Positions 10,773 through 23,064 of a stretch of 64,000 bases of DNA are shown here, piece by piece. Both the position numbers and the translations under genes were made by a program. Under the pieces are notes generated by a model. That model was not told the DNA's origin and ran no database searches. It worked only from the letters and a program-made list of their open reading frames with translations. This stretch comes from Lycorma delicatula (taxonomy: Eukaryota; Arthropoda; Insecta; Hemiptera; Fulgoridae): NCBI RefSeq assembly GCF_047948215.1, contig NC_134463.1, forward strand, positions 97,120,657 to 97,184,656, in the 5' to 3' direction. Within the stretch, counting starts at the first letter, position 1. Every line of letters starts with the position of its first letter.

Positions 10773-11345
10773 GGATTGGTCTAGTGGTCAACTCGTCTTC
10801 GCAAATAAGGTGAGTTCTAAGGTTCAAATCCTAGTAAAGGCAGTTATAATAGTAGTAAAGGCTTTTATACGGACTTGAATACCTTTTTATTTTTCTGTTT
10901 AGCCTCCGGAACCACCTTAAGGTATTACGTCAGAGGATGAACGAGGTTGATATGTATGAATGAAAATGAAATGTAGTCTTGTACAGTCTCAGATCGACCA
11001 ATCTTGAGATGTGTGGTTAATTGAAACCCAACCATCAAAGATCACCGGTGTTCACGATCTAGTATTCAAAATTGTATTAAAGTAACTGCGTTTATTAGGA
11101 TTTAAACCTTAGAACTCTCGACTTCGAAATCACCTGATTTGAGATGACGAGTTCACCACCTGACCAACCTACCGGGTTGGTCTAGAATACTTACTATTCC
11201 TGATGGGCGGATTTGAATACTAGACTGTGGATACCAGTGTGCTTTGGTGGTTGGGTTTCAATTAATCACACTGGGAAGGCAGTGGCAAACTAACCGTGAA
11301 ACCTACCATGAAATTTAAATCGCCAAGGTTCAAACACGACTGCGG
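10773..11345 (+). repeat. SINE with RTE-like tail, split by another SINE
   Basis: Head at 10,773-10,882 (TTGGTCTAGTGG box A, GGTTCAAATCC box B at about 10,822) and remainder at 11,208-11,345, where the centre (GGATACCAGTGTGCTTTGG) leads into GGGAAGGCAGTGGCAAACTA and ACACGACTG, the same RTE-like tail as at 10,515. The gap is a reverse SINE-1. The flanking duplicate CGGACTTGAATAC / CGGATTTGAATAC (10,870-10,882; 11,208-11,220) is consistent with the target-site duplication made by the intruder. Confidence 0.7.
10883..11207 (-). repeat. SINE-1 copy nested in another SINE
   Basis: Reverse copy with the standard SINE-1 tail (TTTAGCCTCCGGAACC ... TCAGAGGATGAACGAGG) and head ending at CCGGGTTGGTCTAG near 11,185. 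Its last 20 bases (11,186-11,207) match nothing in the family. It interrupts the SINE described above. Confidence 0.75.
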
Positions 11346-13972
11346 TAAATATTTATTTTTAATATATATATAAATTAAACTACATAACTACGTATACATA
11401 AAAGGTCTATATAAATAAACACAGTTGCGTTAATTGGGATCCCAAAGATTCAAGAGATTAAAATAGTGTAATGAAAAAGAAACCAAACACGAATCCATTT
11501 TTTATAAGAGATTAAATAAAAATAAATATAATTAAGTAATTAAAAAAGAAAACTTTTATTTAAAAAATATAATATTGTTAGTGAACAGTGAAACTTTAAA
11601 TAAAATAAAATATTTCATAGAAAAGATTTAAAAAAACGTAGACCTCAAAAATAGGATGCTTTGTTCTATTAACTGAATAGAAAAAATATATTTTGTTTGA
11701 ATTCATTAAGTAGGGACTGTCAATAATCTCTGATTAGCATTAATTAAGTAATTATGAATCGGTTACCCTGCATTTCTCCCTCCCCTTTTCCTCTAGATTA
11801 CCAAACAGCAATGACCCGAATCTGTGCCAGAAAACTTTACTAAGTGATCGATTATTAATATTAAATGAAAACTAATCTAGTTATGAATAAAATATTAAAC
11901 ACTGGATGCACTCTATAGAATTTAATCAAGCGTGCGTCTTCCCACTTCACGTTTTAAATCACGTTGCCTATACTTACTAAATAATTTTAAAAATAAAAAA
12001 AAAGTCTGGAATGGAATCTCCTCTTTGAAAGAAACTTAATGGAATTCAACTTACGCAAATCTAATTCAAGTCATTTGATCGCTTTGCTAGTTAGTGTTCA
12101 CTTTTATATTTTTCAGAATACAATTATGAATATTAATCGGTTCATTTTTCCAGATGAGTAGAGACATTACTAATAACTTTTTAATGATGTTGGCAACCTA
12201 TATCATATATGTATATGTATATGTTTGCACATATACATATTATTCTGCAATGAGGTTTTGCCACAAAACTCTCTATTAATGAAAGGCGAATTGTAATTTC
12301 ATAGTTCGAGGGTGACACGGTCTCTCTGGAATGATACAACCCCCCCCCCCCCACCACAACATGGACAGCTAAAGAATTTTTACAATAGATTTTTTCACGA
12401 TTCCATAGTGAAAGATGAATTCTCTACTTCAGGGTAGTTTTGATCAACGCAACAAAATTTGGAACAGTAGTGATATCAGCAACGCCTCTTTCAATTGTTA
12501 ATTCACTAGCTAGTAGTCGTTTGCCTAAAATCGATACTATGTGCACATAACAGCCGGTTCCTCACTATCTATTTTCTCCGCTTGGAATATCTTATCCTAT
12601 TATCTTATTAGAGGTCGTGGCCTCTAAAGGTGAAATTTGAAAAAGTCATTGCCAACGATAAAAAGTTCTACGTTTGGTGCTGTTTAAATTTTATTGGGAG
12701 TTTATCAAAATCTAAGAAATAAACTCAAACTGTGGCCGCAATTTGGGTGCTATATTATTAATGTAAACTTGTTCCTTGCTACTGATTTGGAAAATCCATC
12801 TAAATCTTATAAATTGAAGATTTAATATTTAGGGGTATAGTTTTTATTTTTAAAAAAACAAAAATCTTGTAGCCTAAAAATACATTTTATTTTTTAGAAT
12901 ACATTTATGAAAATCACTGCATTAATGTTTTTTTTAGGAAATACCTTTTTTTATGTAGGACACATATACCGTGTGTTTAAAAATGTTTTACATAAATTAG
13001 TTTTGATACGGCAAACAGTATTTTTAAAAAAGCTTTAACATATTTATTTTAATCCAACTGATCTAGTTTTATTTGAATCTCTATTTTTTGAACAGGTTAT
13101 CATAACTGTTTAATTACTTGATAAAAAAAGAGAGAAAAAACCGATTTTTTTGCTCAGAATTATAACTTGGTAATAGCTTGTGTTTTATGTTAACTTTCTT
13201 AATCTCATAATAGCTGTGACGTATATAATACCATCTGAGATTACAAGAAGCACTAGTCAAAGTTGTTTTGTTAACTTTAAAACAAATGGTGTTTACTATA
13301 CAGCTAGTCTCTGCAATAAAAAGAGTGAAGTGTCACTTGTAGCATTGTATTTCCCATGTGTTTTTATAGTCTTGGTCGTACTCTGTGTGTCAAAACGAAA
13401 ATGAAATTCCGCTTTACCCTTGATTTTTGGGACAGAACGATTTTTTCTTCCGTAAGACTATACCACTTTTTAAAAATGTTTCTTGTATTTTGTTTAAAAG
13501 CTTTTAAATATCCTCAAGGTTTGCTGTATCGATAACGTTATATTTAATCATTTTAATCGGTCGAAGATTTTATGTATTGCAATCTGAGCAGAAAGTGATA
13601 CAATAATTTATTACTTTACAACATTATTTTGATTTTTAATATGGAGATGACTCATAAAACAATAGAGGTACGAATGGTACCGATGAGGGTTGCTTTCGAT
13701 GAAAGTAATGACGTTGATTATAGAGCTCATTAGTACGGCGATCAGAATCAATTGTAGGACTAAAATCATCAGTATTTTGTGGGCTTGACTTGCTTATGTG
13801 CAGTAATATATTCTGTTCGGTGAATAAGGAAAATGGAAATCACTCTACTCCTCATTTTTCCTACTAAGTTCTTGGTACGGATCATTTTTATTCTTGCAAA
13901 TAGCTAAGTTGTTTTTTTGTAAGTCATATATGATTCAACGTTTACTCGGCTACAGTTTTACAGTTGTACACC

Positions 13973-14003
<31 letters not shown>

Positions 14004-16135
14004 TTTTTTTTCAATTATTTATACTTGAAATTTGATTTAGAAAATCTAAGGATTCCGTAGAACGATATTATATCACAGAATATTAAAACACAATATTATA
14101 TTCAGACAAAAAATGTTTTGCGATGTATTTGTAAATAAATATATAAGCGCGTTTCTAAATCTATGGAAATGAAATAAAATGTTTAGTATGAAGAGGTAAC
14201 TTCCCTAATGTATTCTTATTGTTACATCAGTAACAATGACTGTGGTGTGTGTTATCAAGTTTAGAGGGTCTTAAGACGACCTCCGGTAAAGATCATCAGT
14301 CACGGCTAGGACGGAAGAGGTTAGTGTGGGGACTGGGATCGTCACAAGGCGGATGTCTTCCCTTACGGTGGTCAGGATGTTATTCCAATAACAACAACAA
14401 ACTTTGCTATTATTGAAAAAAAAAAAAAGTTGAATAAAAGAGTATATTTAATGTGAGCCTTCCTGTTTTACATAAATCGTTAAAATGAATGTAGTAATGA
14501 AATCCTAAGTAACAATATATCGTCATTTTTAATTATTCAAACTTTAAATAATAGTAATTATTATTATTATTATTATTTTTCGTACAGGCCAGATTGAGGA
14601 CCAAGTTAAAAAGATAGACCTTTTTTCTCTTCCAAAATTCTTTCATCCTTTCATCGAGTTGCTGTTTAAAGTTGCTCTTCTTCGTCGAAGCCTCTTTATG
14701 TTTAATATTATTTTTATTTTATTTTTTCAGGAAATTTGGTATCGGTTAATATTTTCTTAAATTCATCTAATTTAAATATTTTATTTTCTATTAAATTTTT
14801 AAATTTTGAGTTCATTTTCGGCCTCTTGAAAACCATTTTGTTTTTTAATATTATTTCTATTTAAAAAAAAAATAATTTATTTTAAGTTAAAATTTCCTTA
14901 AATTTGGCACCGTTGGTATTTATACAATTTATATAAAAATAAGTAACAACGTATCAAAAATTGTAAGTATTAATTAACCAAGCTTTCGGATTGCAACTAC
15001 AACCCAAATTAATATTTGAAATATGGAATATACTAATAATTTTCATAAAACTAGTATATTAGAGAAATTTCAAATATATTTGAATAATAATAAACTAATA
15101 AATAAACTAATCAGATTTGATAATGATATCCTATTCAAGCAAACCTAATAATTATTAATTATTATATAACTAATTTACTTTGTACTTCATAACAGTTGTA
15201 AAAACAAGACATTTTCTTTAATTGCATAACTTATTTCAACATTTGACAATCAACTGTTATGAATGTAATCATTTTTATTTTAATTTCGTTTTATTTCTTA
15301 TTTAAAAAAATTGTATTCACAGTTTTATGTTAATTTTTTTTTAGTTCTTAAAATTATTTCTGTACGTTTGTGTGCGTGTATGCATGTTTACGCGTGTGTA
15401 AGAGGTATATTTAATGAATAGTTAGATAAAATTGAATATATTGCTTGTTTCAAAGGTTAAAACTTGTTTACGTCATTTTTCTAATGTTTATAATTCCAGT
15501 ATATAAATGAATCAACTGTAGTACATTTAAATCCATTAAGCAGAAGCTAACTTTCTTGTACCGTCTAATAATTACATTCGCCCTCGTCAGAAATGCTTTG
15601 AATTTTTTGTCTGTTGAAATGAAACATATCTGGTGGTGGAGATTCTTTTCACGTTTGTAGGGAAATGCTTTTAAATTTATCGTACAACTCTTTTTCATTT
15701 GTATAGTTAAAAAATCATATTAACGTCTTTGATACGTATATTTTTAAACTAAAAACTAGGTTAAGATACTTCTTTTTAATGCAAAAGTTTAATGTACTAA
15801 AATATGTTAATGTAATTTTAGCCAGTGCGTCATATAATGAAATGTATTTGTATCCTTAACTAATTGTAAGTATAAGGTAAGTGAAGATGTCAAAAAGTTA
15901 ATCGTATAAAAGAGAGATCGTAATATATTTTAAGTTATGGAATTCATTAATTTATTGGAGTTTATATTTTATCTTTCACTATTTGATGTTATCTTTACAC
16001 ATAATAAGAAAGAATGTAAAAAATAACTAATAACAGAAAATCATTTTCTCTTTAAACTGATTATTACTAGTAATAAAGAGTCGCAAAATTTATCACCTCA
16101 TAACTAATAATATAATTAAAGCCATATTTTATTCC
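11346..16135. other. 4.8-kb AT-rich interval, no gene found
   Basis: Contents seen: poly-C tract at about 12,341-12,354; (TA)n at about 13,974-13,995; a somewhat GC-richer stretch at 14,265-14,395 ending in AACAACAACAAAC that might be a LINE 3' end but matches nothing else here; (ATT)n at 14,558-14,577. A 74-codon frame at 13180-13404 (+) encodes a peptide with hydrophobic ends, but has no recognisable domain and I regard it as chance. The 76-codon frame at 15468-15698 (-) is likewise unsupported. Confidence 0.5.
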
Positions 16136-16408
16136 TTTTAGCCTCCGAGAATTAGCGTTCAGGTATTACTTCAGAGGATGATATGTATGAGTGTAAATGA
16201 AGTGTAGTCTTGTACAGTCTCAGGTCGACCATTCCTGAGATTTGTGGTTAATTGAAACCCAACCACCAAAGAACACCGGTACCATCGACCTAGTATTCAA
16301 ATCCGTATAAAAGTAACCGCCTTTGCTAGGACTTGAACGCTGGAACTCTCGACTTCCAAATCAGCTGAGTTGGGAAGACGCGATCACCACTAGACCTACT
16401 CAGTGGGT
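16136..16408 (-). repeat. SINE-1 copy, near full length
   Basis: Reverse orientation. Tail box at the left (TTAGCCTCCGAGAATTAGCG), a deletion of about a dozen bases in the GGATGA-repeated tail, intact centre, and a head at the right with CTAGGACTTGAACGC (box B complement) and CACTAGACCTACTCAGTGGG (box A and 5' end complement). One of the better preserved copies. Confidence 0.88.
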
Positions 16409-16897
16409 TCCTCTTTATTTCTTTTATACATATACCAAACTTTAGGAAAATATTAATTTCAGATATCGTAAAAAGCATTATATAAAATCGATATAAACTA
16501 TTTATTTATAATTTATGAATGAGGTTTTATCTAGATAGGAATAGTTTTAACCTTTGTTAAAGGGAGGTGACTCAATTCACTAAAAAAGCGTTCTAATAGT
16601 ACAAAATATTTTAATTTGGTATATTTTACCTACATCTAATAATAAATTTAAACGGTCTTATTACTTAGCCATAAAATTAAGTAAATTTATTTTTCTTATA
16701 AAATTATTTCATATTTAATTAATAAACAATTGTCCGGTTTTTTTTTATTAATAAAACAATTAAATAAAAAGTAAATTACTTAGATTAATACTAATTTTCA
16801 GGGTAAAAATTACTTTTTAATTTAATTAAATTAAGTAAAAAAGCTGTTTTTAATGTATGAAGTTGTGTTTATCTGTTGCTCTTCATTTAGTGTTTTT
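16409..16897. other. AT-rich interval
   Basis: No gene or repeat recognised. Confidence 0.5.
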
Positions 16898-17587
16898 ACT
16901 TGTACGAAATAAAGAAAATATTGTGATCGCGAAAAATTTCGGTGTTCAGATTTCAACGGAAATATCCATTTTGACTAGTTCGGCATGACGTCTGTACGTA
17001 TGTGCGTATATATCTCGCATAACTAAAAAACGATTAGCCATAGGATGTTGAAATTTTGGATTTAGGACTGCTGTAACATCTTGCTGCCACCTCCTGTTTT
17101 TATTTCAATCGACTGGACCAAAAGTGTTCAAAAAAGCCCAAAATCCAAACAATTTGGATTTTGGTCTATATAATTACCTGTAAAAATAAGCCCTCATTGA
17201 GAGCTTTTAAACAATATATCATAAGTGGTACTTATTTTCATTGGTTCTAGAGTTATAGCAAAATAAAATTTTAATTAATGAAATATTTCGATCTTACAAA
17301 CGGAAGAAGGTACGTCGGTTTGAATCTAACTTCTCATTTTTAAAAATTATTTTTTTTTAATTTATATATATTGATTTGCTAATAATTTTTAACCTGAAAA
17401 AAATTTTTACAATAAATAATAATAATACAATAATTCAATAATAACAATAAAAAAATTATATATATAAAAAAATATTAGAAGTTATTAATGAAATAAAGTT
17501 TTATGCATTTTCATTAAAAAAAAAATTGTATATGTAATTTAATAGACGTACAAGGAATTCATGTGGTGTCTACATCACATTTTTTGT
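16898..17587 (+). repeat. HPA element, full length
   Basis: 5' end ACTTGTACGAAATAAAG with the hairpin partly lost (the CTTCC is deleted), then ATTGTGATCGCGAAAAATTT, the family body, a box B-like CGGTTTGAATC with downstream T-run at about 17,317-17,350, and 3' end GACGTACAAGGAATTCATGT followed by GGTGTCTACATCA. The inverted terminal strings TTGTACG and CGTACAA are intact. About 690 bases, no coding capacity. Confidence 0.85.
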
Positions 17588-17875
17588 TATTAAATATTAT
17601 ATCGAGAATTTGGATTATTATATGACTATTCCGAAGGATGTTGTATTACAAAACTTTTTTGTATATTTATTTACTCTCTGTTTTTACTAGTTTTAATCGA
17701 ATTTTCGAGTTGACTTTTATCCTAGAGTGGAGAGATTAATTAAATCAGTGGCCGGGCTGAACCAAATGTTGAGAACGAAACGAATGGCTCTTGTTCCCTC
17801 TGTAAGTCTTGCGTACGCCTAAAGAGTCGCAATCTCCCCTGTTGATATCACTACTGAATTACCTATATAAATTGT
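17588..17875. other. interval before LINE ORF1 fragment
   Basis: The part from about 17,700 is less AT-rich and may be the upstream region of the LINE ORF1 remnant that follows. No domain seen. Confidence 0.35.
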
Positions 17876-18215
17876 TATCAGGATCTCATGATGGATGAAG
17901 GCGTTGAGGCTTCTCAAAGGGAAAACAATAGATCACCGCCTATAGTTCTATCCGGTATTACCGTTGTTATATGGCTGTATGAGTTATTTAAAAAGGTGGT
18001 TAGCAAAAATGTGACTACAGTTTAAAGATAAGTAGCCCTAAGCAACTGCGTTCGATTTCGAAGAATGTTTACGTATACAAGAAGGTAAATGATCTGATCC
18101 TTAAACAAAATTTCATTGGTCATACGTTTTTGAGGAAAGACAAGAAAGCTTTACGGGTCGTTCTGAGAAACATATCACATCTAGGCTCCAATAGATATAT
18201 TCAAGGGAAAAATTG
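17876..18215 (+). pseudogene. LINE ORF1 (gag-like) fragment, jockey type
   Basis: From the ATG pair at about 17,888 the product reads MMDEGVEASQRENNRSPPIV, then LSGITVV. After a frameshift near 18,020 it continues SPKQLRSISKNVYVYKKVND and HTFLRKDKKALRVVLRNISH. The motif (HT-LRKDKKALRVVLRNI) is the domain that precedes the zinc knuckles in jockey-clade ORF1 proteins, which bind the element's RNA. The zinc knuckles themselves are absent: the frame stops at about 18,214. It is not near a matching ORF2, so it is an isolated fragment. Confidence 0.7.
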
Positions 18216-19069
18216 AGTCCGTGTTTTTTGAGGAGCTTCGATTGAAACCTTTCTGCATATGATTTTTTTTTATGTCATTGTATTCAATTATGGTTTCTTT
18301 AATATTGTAAACGATTGTAAATTTTATTTTGAGACAAAATTAAAAAAAAAAAGAATAAATTTTAAGATTTGCACAATTTATAGACTAGTTCGCTTATATC
18401 ACTTCCAATATACTTTTTTTAAATGTTTTCTTACAGAACTGTTTAATTAAACGGATGACTTTTTTTAATTCTTCAGGAAATTTAGTATTTTCGTAAACGA
18501 TAATTTAATTGTTATATTGAATCTTTTATGTTTCTCATTGTGTAATATTTTATTACGCATATACGTTGTTATATGACTTAAGAAATGAATTTAAAATAAT
18601 TATTCTAGTACACAAAATTATGTTAATTTTTGTTAAGAAAGAATTTTTTCTTGAATCATCCTTTTCATGAAAAAGGATACCTTTTTGACAAATCCGCGCG
18701 TTTAGCTCCCACCGCGGTCACCGCTTGACTGATTTCTTTTCAGACACGTTTAGAACACAGCGTTGGCCCAGCTACTGAGAAAAATGGCAACATCGCGCGC
18801 GTACGTAAAAAATGTTTGCATTTTTAAACACACTGGGTCATTTTGACCCAACCTCAATGACGCCGGGTTAAAAAACTTGATTGTTGATCGATCTGATACT
18901 ATTCAGGGAAATTATTTTGAAAACTGTTGTAAAGTGCACTTTTACCTGTTATTAATAAATAATTTCACAGGAGTAAGAAGTACAAGGATAATGAAATTTT
19001 ACGAATTCTTATAAAAGTAGAAATGGCAAGATGAGTTGATTTTGAAATATTTTTTTCCTTATTTAAGGA

Positions 19070-19111
<42 letters not shown>

Positions 19112-19980
19112 TCGTTTCTTATTTTATGCATACACACACACACAACTTTTGTTGTAACATTTTTAAAATAATCTTGGGATGAATTCATTTCATTTAAAAT
19201 AAATCAAAATAACGTAGAAGTCTGTCAGTAATCTTCTGGAATTACAATTTTCAATAAATCCTTCTCACATATAAAACGTCGTTATTCCTACATTCAGCCA
19301 GGAAGGGAAAATGATTACATATTTCTATAATGCGTTGAAAATGATGACGTATGAGAAATATTATTATTATTTTTACTATTTATAACATCTCGATTTATTC
19401 GAATTACAGTATGAGGTAACTTTAGGATGTAATATGTACTTTCGTAAGGGAACGATCGATTTCATGCTCAACAGACTGTAAATTTTACTACCGATGTATA
19501 TCTTATTTTACATTGTCGAAATCTTACAAAAATAAAATTCTGCACATATTTAGTTGTACGTAATAAAAAAACATTAGGTTTTATTCTAATTTTTATTTAT
19601 AATATTTTTTTAACACTGCCTTTTTTCATTTAAAATTTAATATAGAATAAATAAACTAATTCATCCTAAAAATAAACTAATTCATCCATCCTAAAATCTG
19701 TTGGTTTCAAATTTTACTTTTATATTTATGTTTTATAAAAAAATAAATAATATATTTATATTTTTTTTCTTCGCGAATGGGCCTGCAAGGACCATGCAAA
19801 TATCCCTGAGCTAAACAACGTTCCAGTTGTTTAGTTCATCTTTCTTGAATTCATTTTATTCTGTAGTAGATATTTATGTCTACATGTATAAATATATACA
19901 TATATAAAATAGGTATATGACAGGTATATATTTCTTTTCACTTACGGAAACTATTTAATTAAAAAATTTTCCTTTATATT
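18216..19980. other. AT-rich interval with (TA)n
   Basis: Includes a GC-richer patch at 18,690-18,870 containing CACTGGGTCATTTTGACCCA between TTAA sites (18,828 and 18,867), which is loosely reminiscent of a piggyBac-type end but unsupported by any coding remnant. (TA)n of about 16 units at 19,071-19,103. Remaining sequence not recognised. Confidence 0.45.
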
Positions 19981-19984
19981 CTTT

Positions 19985-20375
19985 TCGATCCAAATAATCT
20001 TTTTCTGTAATATTGAACCTTTGAGCTATTTCATCTTTTACAGTTTATCGAAAATATGTTTGTTAGCCTCGAACGGTTTATTCGTACTATCTTTTCGTAA
20101 AATACAGAAAGTCCACAGAAGTCATATTTTTTCTTGCTGTTACTTGGAGGACTTCGATTTTATCGTATATCTCTGTTTGATCTTAGTCTGTAGCCTTCTT
20201 GTAATTTTTTTGGACCATACATCCTTCTTAAAATTTTTTTTCTATCTCGAGTAGATTTTTCATTCCAGTTAGATTTGTAGTTTCCATGCCGAACAAAATT
20301 ACTGGTCTTAAAATTTTCGAACAAAAGTGTCTTAATTTTTTTTTTAGTTTATGGAAAGGTTCTTTTTTTGTTGCT
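19985..20375 (-). pseudogene. LINE ORF2 C-terminal fragment (downstream unit)
   Basis: Reading from 20,375 down: KILRPVILFGMETTNLTG, then LEIEKK, RRMYGPKKLQEGYRLRSN, REIYDKIEVLQVTARK. This is the region after the polymerase domain of a LINE ORF2 (the family has R-I-FGPKK--EGYRLRSN-E-Y-KI). Stops and a frameshift follow near 20,090. It lies directly beyond the stop codon of a related but distinct LINE fragment at 20,398-21,150, in the same orientation. Confidence 0.7.
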
Positions 20376-20397
20376 TTTATGACCTCATAGGATCACT

Positions 20398-21150
20398 TTA
20401 GTTCAATTTCTGGGCCAGTCCATTTTGTAATCTGTTCTTCTTATTTCCGAATCGTGTGAGTTGTTTTATTCTTGCTACTTTTCTTTTTGCCCACATCCTT
20501 TTGAGGCGTACTGATCTTTGGCGCCTGTCCTCGTTTGAATACACTCTGTTGGATTTCTTTTTGATTTTAGGTTCAAATGTTATCGTATTAATTTTAATTA
20601 GTTTGTCGTAGTTTTCAGATTTTGTGATTAGATATTCTTTGGAGATTCTCAACTCTTCTATATCTTTTCGGACTTCTTTTATCCATTTCGGTCTTGTTGT
20701 TCTTTCTCGGTATAAGTTAATTATTTGGTTTCCAAGTCTGGTGTTTTCTGCTCCAAGGATGAAATTATTTTTTTCCTGAAGAAATTTGTTAGCGGGGTTA
20801 TTATTTTCTGTATATAAAATAATAACTCCGCTTCCTCATTTGGGCTTATCCTCCACTGTCCTTCTACTATGTTTTTCTTGTTTTTTGCACTTTCTGACTA
20901 TCTTTCTTTCTACCTTTTCGATCCTTTCTACTTCTCCAATTTTGTATGGTCCGAAGAGAGTCTCGCTGGCATATTGTATTTGTGGAAGAATTACTGTTTG
21001 GTAATGTCTGATTATAGTTTTTGTCGATAGACATTTTTTATTGTATATGTTTTGGGTAGTTATTAACGATTTTTTAAGTTTCTCAGTTCTTTCTGGCCAG
21101 TTTATTTTCTCATTGATGTTATTTGTTATGGTATCTCCCAGGTATTTTTA
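20398..21150 (-). pseudogene. LINE ORF2 C-terminal fragment (upstream unit)
   Basis: Reading from 21,150 down: LPQIQYASETLFGPYKIGEV then ERIEKVERKIVRKCKK, a frameshifted stretch at about 20,880-20,780 (QWRISPNEE-type), FILGAENTRLGNQIINLYRE, RPKWIKEVRKDIEELRISKE, and an 84-codon tail at 20,652-20,398 rich in Lys and Arg (SNRVYSNEDRRQRSVRLKRM, WAKRKVARIK) ending at a stop. The layout is that of the C-terminal region of insect LINE ORF2 proteins. The catalytic domain is missing. Confidence 0.75.
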
Positions 21151-22700
21151 TTTTATAATAAAAAGTTATTTTTATTGTAATGTTTTTTGTTGAGGTTGAA
21201 TTGTTCTAATTTGTGTATTTACCCTTTCTATAGATTATTTCTCTTTAAAATGTATAAATATTTTTTATAAGATTTATTTATATATTTAAAAAAAATCTTT
21301 TTATTCATATAAGTTTGTATTTTTATTTATCACTATATTTGTTGAACTTTTCTTTTGGTAGATAGTTGTTTATATTTCAATGGCGTAAAACGTTACATGT
21401 CATAATTTTACAATTTATGCAAGATTTCTATGTAATTCTAAAATATATGAGATTTGATAACATATTATTTTTATACATGAAAACCTTTCTTATCTGGTTT
21501 TAATTCTTTCTTTGATTTACCAATTTTTAAATATTTTATTGATTATGTAATGAATATATTAGTAACTGCGTAAAGAAATGACTTTCCTCATTTTGAATTA
21601 AATTTAAAAAAGCCGCCAAAGTCATATAAAACATGTTTTCCCTTAGATTCAAAAAAATTCTTATGTTTGAAGTAATATAATAAAATAAGAGAAGTAAAAT
21701 TTATTTAATTTTTAATAAAAATTGTAAATATTGTTATTAATAACTCTTCCTTTGAAAACTGCAAGAATGAATGTTGTTTTTGGAAGATGCAGACGCTCAA
21801 GGTTTGACACACTGTTCAAGAGCGTGTCTTTACCCGTAAAACAGTTGATAGGGTTATTGAATACGATTTTAGAAACAACCATACACGTGTTCCTTTCATA
21901 CGCTGTAGAAGGCACTTTCTGTTTAAATGGTATGACAATAGCAGGTTGACACATTTAACTAGATGTATTAGCAGGCTAAATGAGAACGGTTCTAGTTGAT
22001 GTGTTCCGTGTAAGACCCTGCAATCTAATGAGTTTATTTCAGTAGAATTTCTTGTTAGTACCTCATTATGTTAAAATTATTTTCTTTTTTGTATTGTTAG
22101 CTACATTATTTATTTGGTTATTTTTTTGTTACTTGCACGTTATAATTTCATTATTTTTGTTTTTTAGTTTGCCTCATGACCTTTGTAGTTTATATTATTG
22201 TAGTAACATATTTATATTCAATGCAATGTTTTGATTACTCTGCTTTATACGTCCTGTGATAGAACTAATGCGTACACGAAGGTTTTATTTTACTGTTCTA
22301 TGCACTTTCTTCGCATTAGAGTAGGTCACTCAACTTCCCTCTTAGGTATTTTCAAGGAGGTTGGGATGGCTGTAAGGGAAGATGTGGAGGTCATATAAAA
22401 AAAAAAATATTCGTGTTTTAAAAATTAAAAAATCAATAAATATTTATGACCACATTAATAACGTTATTACATAGAATAAATAGTGAATACTAGTGAATTT
22501 TAGTATTTAATGATTATGATATGAGGTTTAGTCGGTAGGACGCGGACATCCATGCTCTCTTAATAACAACTAACCTGTTAGTGAATCCGATACTCCGACC
22601 GTAAATGGGGTTCCTCAGCTTATCGGAAAAAAAAGGAAAAGTAATTAATTATTGTAATTATTATTATTATTACTACTACATAACTCAATTATGAGTTATG
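21151..22700. other. AT-rich interval
   Basis: No gene recognised. At 21,712-21,954 both strands are open for about 75 codons; neither product has a known domain. A GC-richer patch at 22,520-22,625 (ATCCGATACTCCGACCGTAA) followed by an A-run could be a LINE 3' untranslated end but has no partner in the window. Confidence 0.4.
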
Positions 22701-22719
22701 GTTTTGACCACAGTATATT

Positions 22720-23064
22720 TTGAATCTGGTGGAAAGCCTTTCAATTACCATTTTTAAAATTTTGTTTGGACATACTGACATTGCCAATGTGGAAATTATG
22801 AAGTTACATAATTTGTTGATGTATATTGTACTTTTGAAGAACTATTTAGTGGACACTTATAAAAAATATATAAAAACGAATTATGAATTAAGAGGAACAG
22901 GTATATTGTTTAATGTGCCGCGATATTTCACTAGTTATGGAAAATCAATACCGAAGTTTTTTGTTCCTTCTTACTTAAATCAACTTCCAATTCATTTTAT
23001 GTATATAAGTGGCATTTCTAGATTGAAGACTGAAGTAAAACATCACGTTCTGGCATTAGTCTAA
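22720..23064 (+). pseudogene. possible LINE ORF2 C-terminal end
   Basis: An open stretch of 114 codons. Its end, RYFTSYGKSIPKFFVPSYLN then QLPIHFM and SRLKTEVKHHVLALV, has the pattern seen at the very C-terminus of several insect LINE ORF2 proteins (basic-hydrophobic IP--F-P---N-LP, then K--VK--LL). The upstream part is not recognisable. It could also be the end of an unknown protein, but no catalytic domain or intron signal accompanies it. Confidence 0.4.

Noticed and set aside
12341..12354. G-quadruplex or regulatory element in the poly-C tract
   Set aside because: A single homopolymer run of about 14 C; no supporting pattern.
13180..13404. Small secreted or membrane peptide
   Set aside because: Hydrophobic ends are expected by chance in AT-rich DNA; no similarity or gene context.
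18828..18871. piggyBac end between TTAA sites
   Set aside because: Only a 14-base inner palindrome and TTAA, which is frequent in AT-rich DNA; no transposase remnant or second end found.
21712..21954. Gene on either strand
   Set aside because: Both strands are open over the same 75 codons with no domain on either.
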